Positions 20,536 through 29,478 of a stretch of 64,000 nucleotides of DNA are shown piece by piece (position 1 is the first letter of the stretch; each line of letters opens with the position of its first letter). Where the stretch lies: the NCBI GenBank assembly GCA_029776255.1, contig JAKOTN010000097.1:1-64000 (forward strand), written 5' to 3'. This stretch comes from Pseudomonadota bacterium (GTDB lineage: Bacteria; Pseudomonadota; Gammaproteobacteria; Burkholderiales; Rhodocyclaceae). Position numbers and translations under genes: made by a program. The notes beneath the pieces were generated by a model. That model was not told where the DNA came from. It saw only the letters and a program-made list of their open reading frames with translations, and did no database searches.

Positions 20536-20844
20536 TTAACCGTCCACCAGAAAATCGTTCCGATGCCTGCCTTGCGCTTCGAGGCTGGTCAGCCAGTTCG
20601 GCGCCTTGCCACGGCCCGACCACGTCTCACCTTGCGGACCGCGATATTTCGCGGCGACGGTTTTGCGAGTCATCACCGGCGCCGTCGTGCCGACCTTGAA
20701 ACCGCAATCCGCCGCCGTCAACCCAAAATCGGCAATCAATTGCCGTACTTGCGAAATGGCCGACGCTGCTTCAGCCCGCCGGGCTTCTTCGATTTGCCGA
20801 TTCAGCGTCTCTCGTTGAGCGATTAATTCTTTATAAAAAGACAT
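20536..20844 (-). CDS. H-NS-family nucleoid protein
   Basis: A 102-residue DNA-binding protein of the H-NS/Bv3F type. Residues 1-45 form a charged coiled-coil oligomerisation region. The C-terminal part carries KYRGPQGETWSGRGKAPNWL, the family's minor-groove binding loop. Such proteins bind and silence AT-rich DNA. The start MSFYKEL follows GGAGAG. The upstream region holds a 9-bp inverted repeat over a likely promoter. Confidence 0.9.
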   Translation of the reverse strand: MSFYKELIAQRETLNRQIEEARRAEAASAISQVRQLIADFGLTAADCGFKVGTTAPVMTRKTVAAKYRGPQGETWSGRGKAPNWLTSLEAQGRHRNDFLVDG

Positions 20845-20914
20845 TCTCTCCACCTTATGAAAAATCATTGATTTACGCGGCAGGCCATGCGTTTTCGACC
20901 GACTGCTCGCTATC

Positions 20915-20954
20915 TCATATTATGACATGATTTCGCGGCATTTCAGAAATCATG
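20915..20954 (-). promoter_or_regulatory. Putative promoter and operator of the H-NS-like gene
   Basis: On the minus strand CATGATTTC and GAAATCATG (20954-20946 and 20934-20926) form a perfect 9-bp inverted repeat with an 11-base spacer, directly followed by CATAATATG, a plausible -10 box about 75 bases before the start codon. A symmetrical site overlapping a promoter suggests a dimeric repressor or autoregulation; the protein is not known. Confidence 0.5.
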
Positions 20955-21038
20955 TTGTTGATACAACGAAAGTACTTTTTGTTGTAAACCCCCGTGACTT
21001 GAATTGATCGTCGGTGCCGCGACGATTCGCGGCGCCAC

Positions 21039-21572
21039 CTATTTTTCGTCGGCGAATAATGGTTTTCTATTCGCCAGCGATGCCGACGACTCGTCGCCAA
21101 GCTTTCGATATCCACCGGCGTGGAAAATCAAAGGTTCTCTGGCCTTTCCTTGCGAAAAACGCTTTACGCGCCCGAGAAAAATCAAATGGTCACCGCCCGG
21201 ATATTCCGCTTCCGGCATGCATTCAAACCATGCCGAGCAGCTGGCGAGCAGCGGTACGCCACCCAAACCGTCGTGAGCTTCAAGGCCGGTGAAACGATTT
21301 TTTTCCGGGGCGGAAAAACATTCCGAAAGCGATTGCTGATCGGCGGATAATACATTTACCGCATAATGGCTCGCTTGGCGAAACAGGCGCAGTTTCGGTG
21401 ATTCGAGCGATAAACTCCATAAAATAAGCGGTGGGTCCAGGGAAACGGCGTTGAATGAACTGATGGTGACGCCAATCGGCAGTCCATCGGGTGTTCGCGT
21501 CGTGAGCACGGTCACGCCGGTGGCAAAGCGCGCGAGCGCGGCACGAAATGCGAGGCCGAGGCGATCGTCCAT
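21039..21572 (-). CDS. Flavin reductase family protein
   Basis: About 177 residues with the flavin reductase-like FMN-binding fold (RFATGVTVLTT, PIGVTISSFNAVSLDPPLI, and YAVNVLSADQ motifs). Such enzymes supply reduced flavin to partner monooxygenases or act as stand-alone NAD(P)H:FMN reductases. No monooxygenase partner is adjacent, so the partner and substrate are unknown. I chose MDDRLGL as the start because homology begins shortly after; the ribosome site is weak and a TTG 32 codons upstream is an alternative. Confidence 0.85.
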   Translation of the reverse strand: MDDRLGLAFRAALARFATGVTVLTTRTPDGLPIGVTISSFNAVSLDPPLILWSLSLESPKLRLFRQASHYAVNVLSADQQSLSECFSAPEKNRFTGLEAHDGLGGVPLLASCSAWFECMPEAEYPGGDHLIFLGRVKRFSQGKAREPLIFHAGGYRKLGDESSASLANRKPLFADEK

Positions 21573-21972
21573 GGAAAATGACGGGGCCGTTGACGTTGCC
21601 GAGAGTGACGTGTGGGGGATTTGGGCCAATGTTTCCGGGTATTGCGAGTCGATGGTCCGCCGTGTCAAACCGCCCAGACGGTTGGCGCGGGCATGCTAAG
21701 ATCCATGATCGAACAAAACAAAGCCTTGCGTTTCATGATGCAAAACCTCTCCGGCGTATCCGCCGGAAAATCTTCGCGACTATCGGCGAGCGGCGGTGCG
21801 ACTGCGGTGACCATTTGGCGGCAGGCCACGATAGCCCGGCATAATAATGGATCATCGCCGCACGGATCACGTTTATTGCCGCGATTTTGGTGACAATGTG
21901 TATTTTTAGGCATTTCCGGTCTTTTTTTCTCACGGCACTGCTTTGAAGTCGCCGGAATATGGTGCCCGCCGC
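21573..21972. other. Gene-free gap between flavin reductase and mutY
   Basis: This 400-base divergent gap contains only short frames without family signatures (a 98- and a 93-codon frame on plus, an 82-codon frame on minus). A small CCGGCG/CGCCGG hairpin lies near 21747. It must carry promoters for both neighbours, but I cannot point to strong -35/-10 pairs. Confidence 0.45.
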
Positions 21973-23037
21973 GTGAATGAACGGCGCCTGGCGGTGGCGT
22001 CGGATTTTGCCCGCCGGGTTGTCGCCTGGCAAAAAACCGGCGGTCGTCACGATCTGCCGTGGCAGGGCACGCGCGACGCGTATCGGGTCTGGCTGTCGGA
22101 AATCATGTTGCAGCAGACGCAGGTGCGGACGGTCATTCCGTATTACCTCCGTTTTGTCGCGCGTTTTCCGACCTTGGAAGCGCTTGCCAGGGCGCCGTTG
22201 GACGATGTGCTCGCGTTATGGGCCGGCCTTGGCTACTACGCGCGCGCGCGTCATTTGCACCGCTGCGCTCGAACGGTGTGGGAGATGCATGAGGGCCTTT
22301 TTCCCAGCGACCCCGCCATTGGCGCGCGCCTGCCGGGAATCGGCCGTTCCACCGCCGCCGCCATTGCCGTTTTCGCTTTTGGCCGCCGGGCGGCGATTCT
22401 CGACGGCAATGTCAAGCGCGTCCTGGCGCGCTGTTTCGCCGTCGAGGGGGGCGATTCCGCCGCCGGCGACGAGCGCGCGTTGTGGGCGCTGGCCGAATCG
22501 CTGTTGCCGGAAGGCGATATCGAGTGCTATACGCAGGGGATGATGGATCTCGGGGCGACGATTTGCACGCGCGGAAAACCGCTCTGTCAAGCGTGCCCGC
22601 TGCACGGACGCTGTCTTGCCGAGCGTGATGGTCGACAAGAAGAATTGCCCCGGCGACAGGGACGGAAAGCCTTGCCGTGTCGTCAAAGCACCGTTCTCTT
22701 GCTTTGTGACGGAGAGCGCGTTCTCTGCGAACGCCGGCCACCCAGCGGTATCTGGGGCGGGTTGTTGAGTTTGCCCGAGGGCACGCGCGAAAGCGCGGGA
22801 AATTTCGCCGCGCGACACGGCTATCGTCTGGTGGGTTGTCACGATTTACCTCCTATAACGCATGACTTCAGCCACTTCCGCTTGCGTCTTGACGTTTTGC
22901 TGTGCAGGGTCGACCAGAGCGGCGCGGTTGCCGGCGAGGCGTGTTGGCAATGGCTCGCGGTTGACGGTCTGGCCGACGCGGCCTTGCCGAGTCCGATCAG
23001 AAAGCTGTTGTTGTCCGCGCCCTGGGCGTCGCGATGA
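21973..23037 (+). CDS. mutY: A/G-specific adenine glycosylase MutY
   Basis: Removes adenine mispaired with 8-oxoguanine. The protein is about 354 residues. The catalytic glutamate lies in WLSEIMLQQTQV, the helix-hairpin-helix region reads LPGIGRSTAAAI, and the catalytic aspartate is in LDGNVKRV. The iron-sulfur motif C-x6-C-x2-C-x5-C (CTRGKPLCQACPLHGRC) is intact. The C-terminal third is the NUDIX-like 8-oxoG reader domain. The start is uncertain: GTG at 21973 or TTG at 21943, neither with a strong ribosome site. Confidence 0.93.
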   Translation: MNERRLAVASDFARRVVAWQKTGGRHDLPWQGTRDAYRVWLSEIMLQQTQVRTVIPYYLRFVARFPTLEALARAPLDDVLALWAGLGYYARARHLHRCARTVWEMHEGLFPSDPAIGARLPGIGRSTAAAIAVFAFGRRAAILDGNVKRVLARCFAVEGGDSAAGDERALWALAESLLPEGDIECYTQGMMDLGATICTRGKPLCQACPLHGRCLAERDGRQEELPRRQGRKALPCRQSTVLLLCDGERVLCERRPPSGIWGGLLSLPEGTRESAGNFAARHGYRLVGCHDLPPITHDFSHFRLRLDVLLCRVDQSGAVAGEACWQWLAVDGLADAALPSPIRKLLLSAPWASR

Positions 23038-23085
23038 CGCGGTTCGCCGCCGCCGCCGACGGGCGCGCGGCGGCGCTTGTCGCTT

Positions 23086-24306
23086 TCATGACGATCGTTG
23101 GTCGTGGTTTGCCGTGCCGCCGTGGCCGATGGACCAGCGGCCGAAAGCGACACCGCCTGCCAGGGTGACGAATCCCGCGGCCCAGCCGGTCTGCGTGGCC
23201 TGTCCGAAATAATCGAGCGCCACGCCGAACACCACCGGCCCGACGAAGCCGCCGGCAAAGCCGGTCGAGGAATAAAGCGCCAGCGCCGTGCCGCGAATCG
23301 CTGGCGCGGTTTCGGTCAGCAGGCCGGCGGTCAGCGCCGCCGAATCGAGATTCATGCTCGCCGCGTACACCAGCAGCAAAACGACCAGCAGGGCGCTGGA
23401 TAAGCTGCCGGCCAGCACGGCGACCAGGAGCGCCAGCGCGCACGATAGCGGCATCACCGTCCGCAGCCAGCGCTGCCGTCCCCAGCGGTGGGCGCCTTCG
23501 TTGCCAAGGATGCTGGCGGGAACGGCGAGGAAGGTGGCCAGCGCCGCGATCACGCCGGGCATCGCTGTCCACGCCTCCGGTCGGCTGGCCTGTGTCCACG
23601 CCAGATAAGCCACCAGCCAGCTCCGAAAGCCGAACAACTCCCAGTTGTGGCCGAAATAGGCGCCGCAGAAGGCCAGAATGCGGCGGTCGCGCAACACCTG
23701 CGTCCACAAGCGGCGTGCGACCGGACGCGCTGGCGGTGCCGGTTTGGGCGCCACGCCGCGCCAGACGAGCACGACCGCCAGTGTCGCTGCCGCCGCGGCG
23801 AGAGCAAACGACGATGACCAGCTCAAGACGGTTTGCGATAACTCGATCCAGAGATACGACAGGCCGGCGCCAACACCGAAGGTCGCGGTATAGAACGCGG
23901 TCCCGCGCGATTGCGCGGCGAGCGGCAGGCGGTCGGTCATGGCTTTCAGCCCGGGCATGTAGGTGCCGGCGAGGCCGAAACCCGCCAGACACCACCAGCA
24001 CAGCGCCGTCGTCAGGCCGTCGGCGAAACGGGAAAAACCGGCCAGCGCCAGCGCGGTCGTCGTCGCCGACGCCAGATAGACGCGTCGGGCGTCGATGCGA
24101 TCGGTCAATCCCACCAGCAGCGGCACGGCGAGAATGTAGCCAAGGAAGAAGATTCCGCTCAGCCAGCCGCTTTCGGTCGCCGATAGCGACCACTTAATCG
24201 AAAACCGTGGCAGCAAGGACGGCACGAGGGCGAAACCGGCCATCGAGGCCGCTTCCGCGCAACAGAACACCAGAACCAGGGTCGCCGGCGAGCGTTCGCG
24301 AGTCAT
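23086..24306 (-). CDS. Major facilitator superfamily transporter
   Basis: A 406-residue inner-membrane protein with about 12 hydrophobic segments and a central loop rich in proline and arginine. The loop after segment 2 reads GLTDRIDARRVYL, matching the MFS signature G-x-x-x-D-R-x-x-R-R. The substrate cannot be told from sequence. It faces mutY tail to tail and lies 44 bases downstream of nothing obvious on its own strand except ubiX, which is read the same way but ends at 24351. Confidence 0.85.
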   Translation of the reverse strand: MTRERSPATLVLVFCCAEAASMAGFALVPSLLPRFSIKWSLSATESGWLSGIFFLGYILAVPLLVGLTDRIDARRVYLASATTTALALAGFSRFADGLTTALCWWCLAGFGLAGTYMPGLKAMTDRLPLAAQSRGTAFYTATFGVGAGLSYLWIELSQTVLSWSSSFALAAAAATLAVVLVWRGVAPKPAPPARPVARRLWTQVLRDRRILAFCGAYFGHNWELFGFRSWLVAYLAWTQASRPEAWTAMPGVIAALATFLAVPASILGNEGAHRWGRQRWLRTVMPLSCALALLVAVLAGSLSSALLVVLLLVYAASMNLDSAALTAGLLTETAPAIRGTALALYSSTGFAGGFVGPVVFGVALDYFGQATQTGWAAGFVTLAGGVAFGRWSIGHGGTANHDQRSS

Positions 24307-24350
24307 CGTGCCGCTGTCGGCTCAATCGCGTGGCACACGGGCGACGCCGC

Positions 24351-24965
24351 TCACGGCGAACCCCCGTCGCCCCAGCGCCGGATCAAGGTGTGCGGCACGC
24401 GCAATTGATCGAGAATGCGCGCGACCACGAAATCGACCAGATCCTCAACCCGCCGCGGGTGGTGATAGAAGCCGGGGTTCGGCGGCAGGATGACCGCGCC
24501 GGCCCGTGACAGGCGGAGCATGTTTTCGAGATGTATCGCCGACAGCGGTGTTTCGCGCGGCACCAGAATCAGTTGGCGCCCCTCCTTGATCGTCACATCG
24601 GCGGCTCGTTCGATCAGCTTGCTGGCCAGTCCTTGCGCCACCGCCGCCAGCGTGCCCATCGAGCAGGGGCAGACGACCATCGCGTCGGGCGGATTGGAGC
24701 CGCTGGCCATCGGCGCGAACCACTCTTCCCGGCCATGCACCTCGAGTCGCCCGGGCAAATCGCGGTAGCGTTCCCGCAGCAGGGTTCGCGCCTCGTCGGC
24801 GCGCGTCGGTAATTCCAGGCCGATTTCCTGGCGAGCGACGACCTGCGCGACCTGCGAGTACAGCAATTGCACCCGGCAATCGGCAGCCAGCAGGCATTCC
24901 AGCAAACGCACACCGTAGGCCATGCCGGAGGCGCCGGTCAACGCCAGACAAACCGTTTTAGCCAT
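24351..24965 (-). CDS. ubiX: Flavin prenyltransferase UbiX
   Basis: Makes the prenylated FMN cofactor used by UbiD-type decarboxylases, for example in ubiquinone synthesis. The protein is about 204 residues. The family N-terminus LALTGASGMAYG, the CPCSMGTLAAVA segment and the ending region RETPLSAIHLENMLRLSRAGA are all present. ATG at 24965 follows AGGATTG. Its start overlaps the end of the upstream Gx-type gene by about eight bases. Confidence 0.93.
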   Translation of the reverse strand: MAKTVCLALTGASGMAYGVRLLECLLAADCRVQLLYSQVAQVVARQEIGLELPTRADEARTLLRERYRDLPGRLEVHGREEWFAPMASGSNPPDAMVVCPCSMGTLAAVAQGLASKLIERAADVTIKEGRQLILVPRETPLSAIHLENMLRLSRAGAVILPPNPGFYHHPRRVEDLVDFVVARILDQLRVPHTLIRRWGDGGSP

Positions 24966-25509
24966 TTTCAATCCTGGGTTCGCCCGCTGCTGGCGCGTCG
25001 CGCAACAGGCGGGCGGCGATCAGTCCGTTCGCCGTGCCGAAAATCAGTGCCGCCGCGGCGAACAGCGGTACCAGCAAAAACAGACCGTTGTCCGGAATCA
25101 GCCAGACGCGCGCCAGCAGCAGTTGCCCGGCAATATGCGCGAAGGCGGCGACGATGCTCCAGCTGACCAGCCCGAAACGCCGTCGCGGCAAGCGGCAGGC
25201 CAGCGCCAGCGCCAGCAGGCTGAACAGGGCGCCGACCAGACTCATGAAAAACCCTGGCGACAGGAAATACCCCAGCAGCAGGCTGCCGGCGAAAATCCGC
25301 AGCGCGGAAACCCAGGCGGCGGTGGCCCAGTCGTAACGGGCAAGAACGATCAGCGTGACGATGTTGGCCAGACCGGGTTTCACGCCTGGCAAGGGCAGCG
25401 GGATGGCAGCGTCGACCAGTGACAGGGCGATCGCCGCCGCCGCGAGTTGCGCGATGCGCTGGTCCTCTTCCGTCGCGACCAGCCTGATCGAACGCGTCTG
25501 GCCGGTCAA
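24958..25509 (-). CDS. Gx transporter family membrane protein (heptaprenyl diphosphate synthase component I-like)
   Basis: About 183 residues with five or six hydrophobic segments and the conserved motif PGVKPGLANIVTL. Proteins of this type are named either heptaprenyl diphosphate synthase component I or Gx transporter; a membrane transport role is more likely than catalysis. The frame has no ATG in a sensible place. I propose the TTG at 25509, which overlaps the stop of the upstream gene (TTGA), implying coupled translation. Its 3' end overlaps ubiX. The three-gene run DUF3124-Gx-ubiX is therefore a tight operon. Confidence 0.75.
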   Translation of the reverse strand: MTGQTRSIRLVATEEDQRIAQLAAAAIALSLVDAAIPLPLPGVKPGLANIVTLIVLARYDWATAAWVSALRIFAGSLLLGYFLSPGFFMSLVGALFSLLALALACRLPRRRFGLVSWSIVAAFAHIAGQLLLARVWLIPDNGLFLLVPLFAAAALIFGTANGLIAARLLRDAPAAGEPRIENG

Positions 25510-26033
25510 GGTTCTGAAATCGCCCGGCCGCGCGAGATGAAGGCAAGGCTGTAACCGGCCTGGAAGCGCGAATGCAGCGCCTCGATGGTCGGCGGCGACA
25601 CCGGCGTCGGCGCATCCCACTTGATGGCGTAATTGGCGCCGGAACCGCCGGCGTTTTCACGCATTTCGACGAAAATCTCGAGAGTGCCGAACGGCGGAAT
25701 GGTTTTCGGCGCCTGAACCGAGTTGCGGATCAAGGCGCCGTCGGTGTTGTAGTAGGGCGCTGAAACGACACGGATGGCGGTTTTCGGATCGGTATTGCGG
25801 ATGCTGACCAGCACCGAGAGCAGAATCGCCTCCGGCCTGCCCTTCGCCGTGACGTTGCCGTGCCGGATTTCGGAGTAAATCGGCACATACACCGTTTGCC
25901 CCTTGGTCGGCGGCTCGATGCCCTCGGCGAAGGCGGCGGGCCACGCGGCGAATAGCGCCAGGGCGGCCACGGCCAGGCGGGCCTGGAACGCGTGTCGGCC
26001 AAGTGGGCATGGCAGTGGTCGGGCGGAGTTCAT
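25506..26033 (-). CDS. DUF3124-containing exported protein
   Basis: 175 residues with a signal peptide (hydrophobic stretch ending AAWPAAFA, residues about 18-36). The mature part reads VYVPIYSEIRHGN ... SIRNTDPKTAIRV ... YYNTDGALI, which matches DUF3124, a family of unknown function. It is the first gene of a tight operon with a Gx-type membrane protein and ubiX. I do not assign a function. Confidence 0.8.
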   Translation of the reverse strand: MNSARPLPCPLGRHAFQARLAVAALALFAAWPAAFAEGIEPPTKGQTVYVPIYSEIRHGNVTAKGRPEAILLSVLVSIRNTDPKTAIRVVSAPYYNTDGALIRNSVQAPKTIPPFGTLEIFVEMRENAGGSGANYAIKWDAPTPVSPPTIEALHSRFQAGYSLAFISRGRAISEP

Positions 26034-26148
26034 GGCGGATGTCCTGACGAAGGTGGTTTGACAACGATTCCGATTCGCCGATTATCGCGCAAGCGGCAAG
26101 GCTTGGTGCCGGGAGTTGCGCTGCCGGGCGAAATGAAAGGAATGGAAT

Positions 26149-26174
26149 GAAAAAAGGGCGCCACGCGGGCGCCC
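26149..26174 (-). terminator. Intrinsic terminator after amtB
   Basis: GGGCGCC/GGCGCCC forms a 7-bp stem followed on the minus strand by TTTTTT. It lies about 30 bases beyond the amtB stop. Confidence 0.9.
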
Positions 26175-26204
26175 TTGCCGAAGACCAACGGTTGGCGACG
26201 GGAA

Positions 26205-27692
26205 TCAGTGGTGGTACGCCGATTCGCCGTGCGAGGTGATGTCCAGCCCCTCGCGCTCTTCTTCTTCCGGTACCCGCAAGCCGATGACCAGATCGACCAG
26301 CTTGAAAGTGACGAAAGACACCACGCCGGACCACACGATCACCGTGCCGACGCCCCACAACTGGCTGATCAACTGCGCCGCCATGTCGTAATCGCCGACC
26401 TTGTTGGTCACGTAGTCATAAACGCCCGTGCCGCCCAGCGATGGCGCCGCGAACACGCCGGTAAGGATCGCACCGAGAATGCCGCCGACACCGTGCACCC
26501 CGAAGACATCGAGCGAGTCGTCGGCGCCGATCAGGCGCTTGAGACCATTGACGCCCCACAGGCAGACCACGCCGGCCAGCAAGCCCATGGCGATGGCGCC
26601 GATCACGCCGACGAAGCCCGCCGCCGGCGTGATCGCCACCAGACCGGCGACCGCGCCGGAGGCCGCGCCGAGCATCGAGGGCTTGCCCTTGAGCAACCAC
26701 TCGGCCAGCATCCAGGACATCGCCGCGCAGGCCGTCGCCACCCAGGTATTGACCATCGCCAGAGCGGCGGCGCCGCTGGCCTCGAGCGCCGAACCGGCGT
26801 TGAAACCGAACCAGCCGAACCACAACAGCGACGCGCCGATCATGGTGAAGGTCAGGCTGTGCGGCGCCATCGATTCACGGCCGTAACCGATCCGCTTGCC
26901 GATGACCATCGCCCCGACCAGGCCCGCCATGGCGGCGTTGATGTGCACCACCGTTCCGCCGGCGAAGTCCAGCGCGCCCTTCTGGAACAAGAAGCCCGCC
27001 GTCTTGCCCGCCGCTTCGCCCGCCGCCGCATCGATGTAGGCATCCGGGCCCGCCCAGTACCACACCATGTGCGCCATCGGCAGATAAGAAAGCGTAAACC
27101 AGATCACCATGAACACCAGGATGGCCGCGAACTTGGCGCGCTCGGCGAAGGCGCCGACGATCAGCGCGCAGGTAATCGCCGCGAAAGCGCCCTGGAAGAC
27201 CACGTAGGCCAGTTCCGAGATGACCACGCCCTTGCTGAAGGTGGCGGCGACCGAGTCGACGGTGACTCCCTTGAGCAAGAGTTTGTCGAACACGCCGAAG
27301 AATCCGTTGCCCTCGGTGAACGCCACCGTGTAGCCGTAAACCACCCACAACACGCTGATCAAGGCGAAAGTGACAAAGACCTGCATCAGCACCGACAGCA
27401 TGTTCTTGGTGCGCACCAGGCCACCGTAGAACAACGCCAGGCCGGGAATGGACATCAGGATGACCAGCGCCGCGCTGACCATGACCCAGGCGTTATCGCC
27501 CTTGTTGGCGACCGCCGCCGGCGTCGCCGCCGGTGCGCTCGCCGTTGGCGAGGCGTTGGCCACCGCCGGATCGGCGGCTGGCGCGCCCGGCGTCGTGGTC
27601 GCCGCGGGCAGCGCGGGCTTGTCTTCGGCACAGGCCGGGGCACCGAGGCTGACGGCGCCCAGCAAGGCCAGGATGGCAAATAGACGTCTCAT
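26205..27692 (-). CDS. amtB: Ammonium transporter AmtB
   Basis: A 495-residue inner-membrane ammonium channel. An N-terminal signal peptide (ending APACAE) is followed by an Ala/Pro/Thr-rich linker to about residue 65, then eleven hydrophobic segments. FYGGLVRTKN, DFAGGTVVHINA and DVFGVHGVGGILGA carry the conserved pore histidines. The start MRRLFAI follows GAGGA. It is the last gene of torF-glnK-amtB, ten bases after glnK, and GlnK is expected to block the channel when nitrogen is plentiful. Confidence 0.96.
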   Translation of the reverse strand: MRRLFAILALLGAVSLGAPACAEDKPALPAATTTPGAPAADPAVANASPTASAPAATPAAVANKGDNAWVMVSAALVILMSIPGLALFYGGLVRTKNMLSVLMQVFVTFALISVLWVVYGYTVAFTEGNGFFGVFDKLLLKGVTVDSVAATFSKGVVISELAYVVFQGAFAAITCALIVGAFAERAKFAAILVFMVIWFTLSYLPMAHMVWYWAGPDAYIDAAAGEAAGKTAGFLFQKGALDFAGGTVVHINAAMAGLVGAMVIGKRIGYGRESMAPHSLTFTMIGASLLWFGWFGFNAGSALEASGAAALAMVNTWVATACAAMSWMLAEWLLKGKPSMLGAASGAVAGLVAITPAAGFVGVIGAIAMGLLAGVVCLWGVNGLKRLIGADDSLDVFGVHGVGGILGAILTGVFAAPSLGGTGVYDYVTNKVGDYDMAAQLISQLWGVGTVIVWSGVVSFVTFKLVDLVIGLRVPEEEEREGLDITSHGESAYHH

Positions 27693-27702
27693 GGCGTTTT
27701 CC

Positions 27703-28095
<393 letters not shown>

Positions 28096-28950
28096 TCAGA
28101 AGGTTCGGCTGACCGACAACACCCCGATGCCGCGACCCGCGTCCTTGCTGTGCGAACCGACGCTGACCACGCCACCGTTGTCGGACATCGAGTTCGTGAA
28201 ACAGTACGGTTCACCGTCGCGGCAACGGCCCTTGGCGTTGCTGTCGACATACGACAGCGCCAGCACCCAGCCCTTGATGTCCTTGCTGACGCCGAGTTTC
28301 CAGTCGGTGTAGTCGCCGTTTCGGACGTTTTTCAGATTCAGCCGGCCGACATGGCCGTTGATGCCCCAACCGTCGCCCAGGTCGTAGTTGACCGAAAAGT
28401 CCAGATACTGGGTGCCCTTGGTGCTCTTGTCGGTCGGGCCGGCGCTGTTCAATCCGCGCAGCGAAAAATAATCGTCAACCGCGTAGAAATACTTCAAGGA
28501 CAAGAACTTCCACGAACCGCCGATATAGATTTCCTTGTTGTTCACTGTCCCGGAATTGGCGCCCAGGCCCAGACCGCGTGCATACGAACCCGGGTAGTAG
28601 TAGTAGATCGCGCCGACATCGAGGCCGACATCGCCGAAAGTGGCCTTGTAACCGCCGTAAAAATCCATTTCCAGGTTGCCGTCGGGGAAACCGGCGCCGG
28701 AACTGACGTTTGAATTCCAGTTGCCCAGGTAAAAACCGCTTTCATGCGCGTAGTCGATGCCGCCCTGCAACGCCGGTTTGCCAAACGTCTGATCGATGCC
28801 GCGGAAACGATAGCTGCTGAACAGTCCGAGGTTGCCGGTCAGCGGACTGGCGGCGGCCGGTGCCGCCTCCGTGGCTGGTGGGGTGGTTTGCGCCCATGCC
28901 GGCGCGGCGAGCGCGGCGCAAACGGCGGTGGCAAGCACGGTTTTCTTCAT
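28096..28950 (-). CDS. TorF family putative outer-membrane porin
   Basis: 284 residues with a signal peptide (ending APAWAQ) and a beta-rich body ending in an aromatic residue (SVSRTF), typical of outer-membrane barrels. The N-terminal GNLGLFSSYRFRGIDQTFGKPALQGG matches the TorF family of putative porins, often found upstream of glnK-amtB in betaproteobacteria. The start follows GAGGA. The upstream -24/-12 promoter predicts expression under nitrogen limitation, so a role in outer-membrane uptake of a nitrogen source is likely but unproven. Confidence 0.85.
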   Translation of the reverse strand: MKKTVLATAVCAALAAPAWAQTTPPATEAAPAAASPLTGNLGLFSSYRFRGIDQTFGKPALQGGIDYAHESGFYLGNWNSNVSSGAGFPDGNLEMDFYGGYKATFGDVGLDVGAIYYYYPGSYARGLGLGANSGTVNNKEIYIGGSWKFLSLKYFYAVDDYFSLRGLNSAGPTDKSTKGTQYLDFSVNYDLGDGWGINGHVGRLNLKNVRNGDYTDWKLGVSKDIKGWVLALSYVDSNAKGRCRDGEPYCFTNSMSDNGGVVSVGSHSKDAGRGIGVLSVSRTF

Positions 28951-28997
28951 GGTGACGTCCTCAATGGAAGGAAAAAAAGAAATGCTGCGAACCATCT

Positions 28998-29013
28998 AGC
29001 AGGTTCCGTGCCA
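28998..29013 (-). promoter_or_regulatory. Sigma-54 promoter of torF-glnK-amtB
   Basis: The minus strand reads TGGCACGGAACCTGCT, against the sigma-54 consensus TGGCACG-N4-TTGCT, a near-perfect match with correct GG-GC spacing. It lies 48 bases before the torF start codon. Confidence 0.88.
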
Positions 29014-29076
29014 AAATTATTTACGCTTATAAAGCAGTTTGTTGAATCGATATTGCCCGAACGTTCCGGCGTCTTC

Positions 29077-29091
29077 GCACTGCCGCGGGGC
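29077..29091. promoter_or_regulatory. Possible second NtrC site (degenerate)
   Basis: GCAC-N7-GGGC differs at one position from GCAC-N7-GTGC and its centre is 31 bases from the perfect site at 29108-29122, about three helical turns, as in tandem NtrC enhancers. Confidence 0.4.
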
Positions 29092-29107
29092 GACCCTCGC
29101 ACGCCAT

Positions 29108-29122
29108 GCACTAAATTAGTGC
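29108..29122. promoter_or_regulatory. NtrC-type enhancer site
   Basis: GCACTAAATTAGTGC is a perfect palindrome of the NtrC form GCAC-N7-GTGC. It lies about 115 bases upstream of the sigma-54 promoter, a usual enhancer distance. Confidence 0.75.
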
Positions 29123-29184
29123 TGCCGCCGGCGCGGCCGGGATGTTGTAATAGAGGCCCGCCCATTTTTCATTCGGTGACCGCC

Positions 29185-29430
29185 ATGCTCGACCCCAGAA
29201 TCCTCGACGATCTTGCTTCCCGCCTGGGCAAGCTCGTTTCCGCCAGTCCCGTGGCCGATATTGAAAAGAACGCCCGCGCCTTGCTCGCCACCTTTTTCAC
29301 CAAGCTCGATCTGGTGAGCCGGGAGGAGTTCGACATTCAGACGCAGGTCCTGCAAAGGAGCCGGGCCAAATTGCAGGAACTGGAAGAGCGTCTGGACCGG
29401 CTGGAAAACCCGCCGGAATCAAAATCCTGA
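29185..29430 (+). CDS. ubiK: Ubiquinone biosynthesis accessory factor UbiK (YqiC/BMFP family)
   Basis: An 81-residue protein of the membrane-fusogenic/YqiC family, which helps the soluble Ubi complex handle lipid intermediates. It starts MLDPRILDDLASRL, and the C-terminal half has the heptad pattern of a coiled coil (LQRSRAKLQELEERLDRLE). The ORF track opens far upstream; the ATG at 29185 gives the family N-terminus. It is divergent from torF, so the NtrC sites sit in the shared upstream region. Confidence 0.88.
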   Translation: MLDPRILDDLASRLGKLVSASPVADIEKNARALLATFFTKLDLVSREEFDIQTQVLQRSRAKLQELEERLDRLENPPESKS

Positions 29431-29478
29431 GCGCCAGCCAGCCGGTTGCTCCGCCTCGCCAACTGATTTTTTCGCGCG

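Noticed and set aside
26175-27683. 502-codon plus-strand ORF
   Set aside because: Antisense to amtB; rich in His/Arg/Asp as expected from reading a membrane gene backwards.
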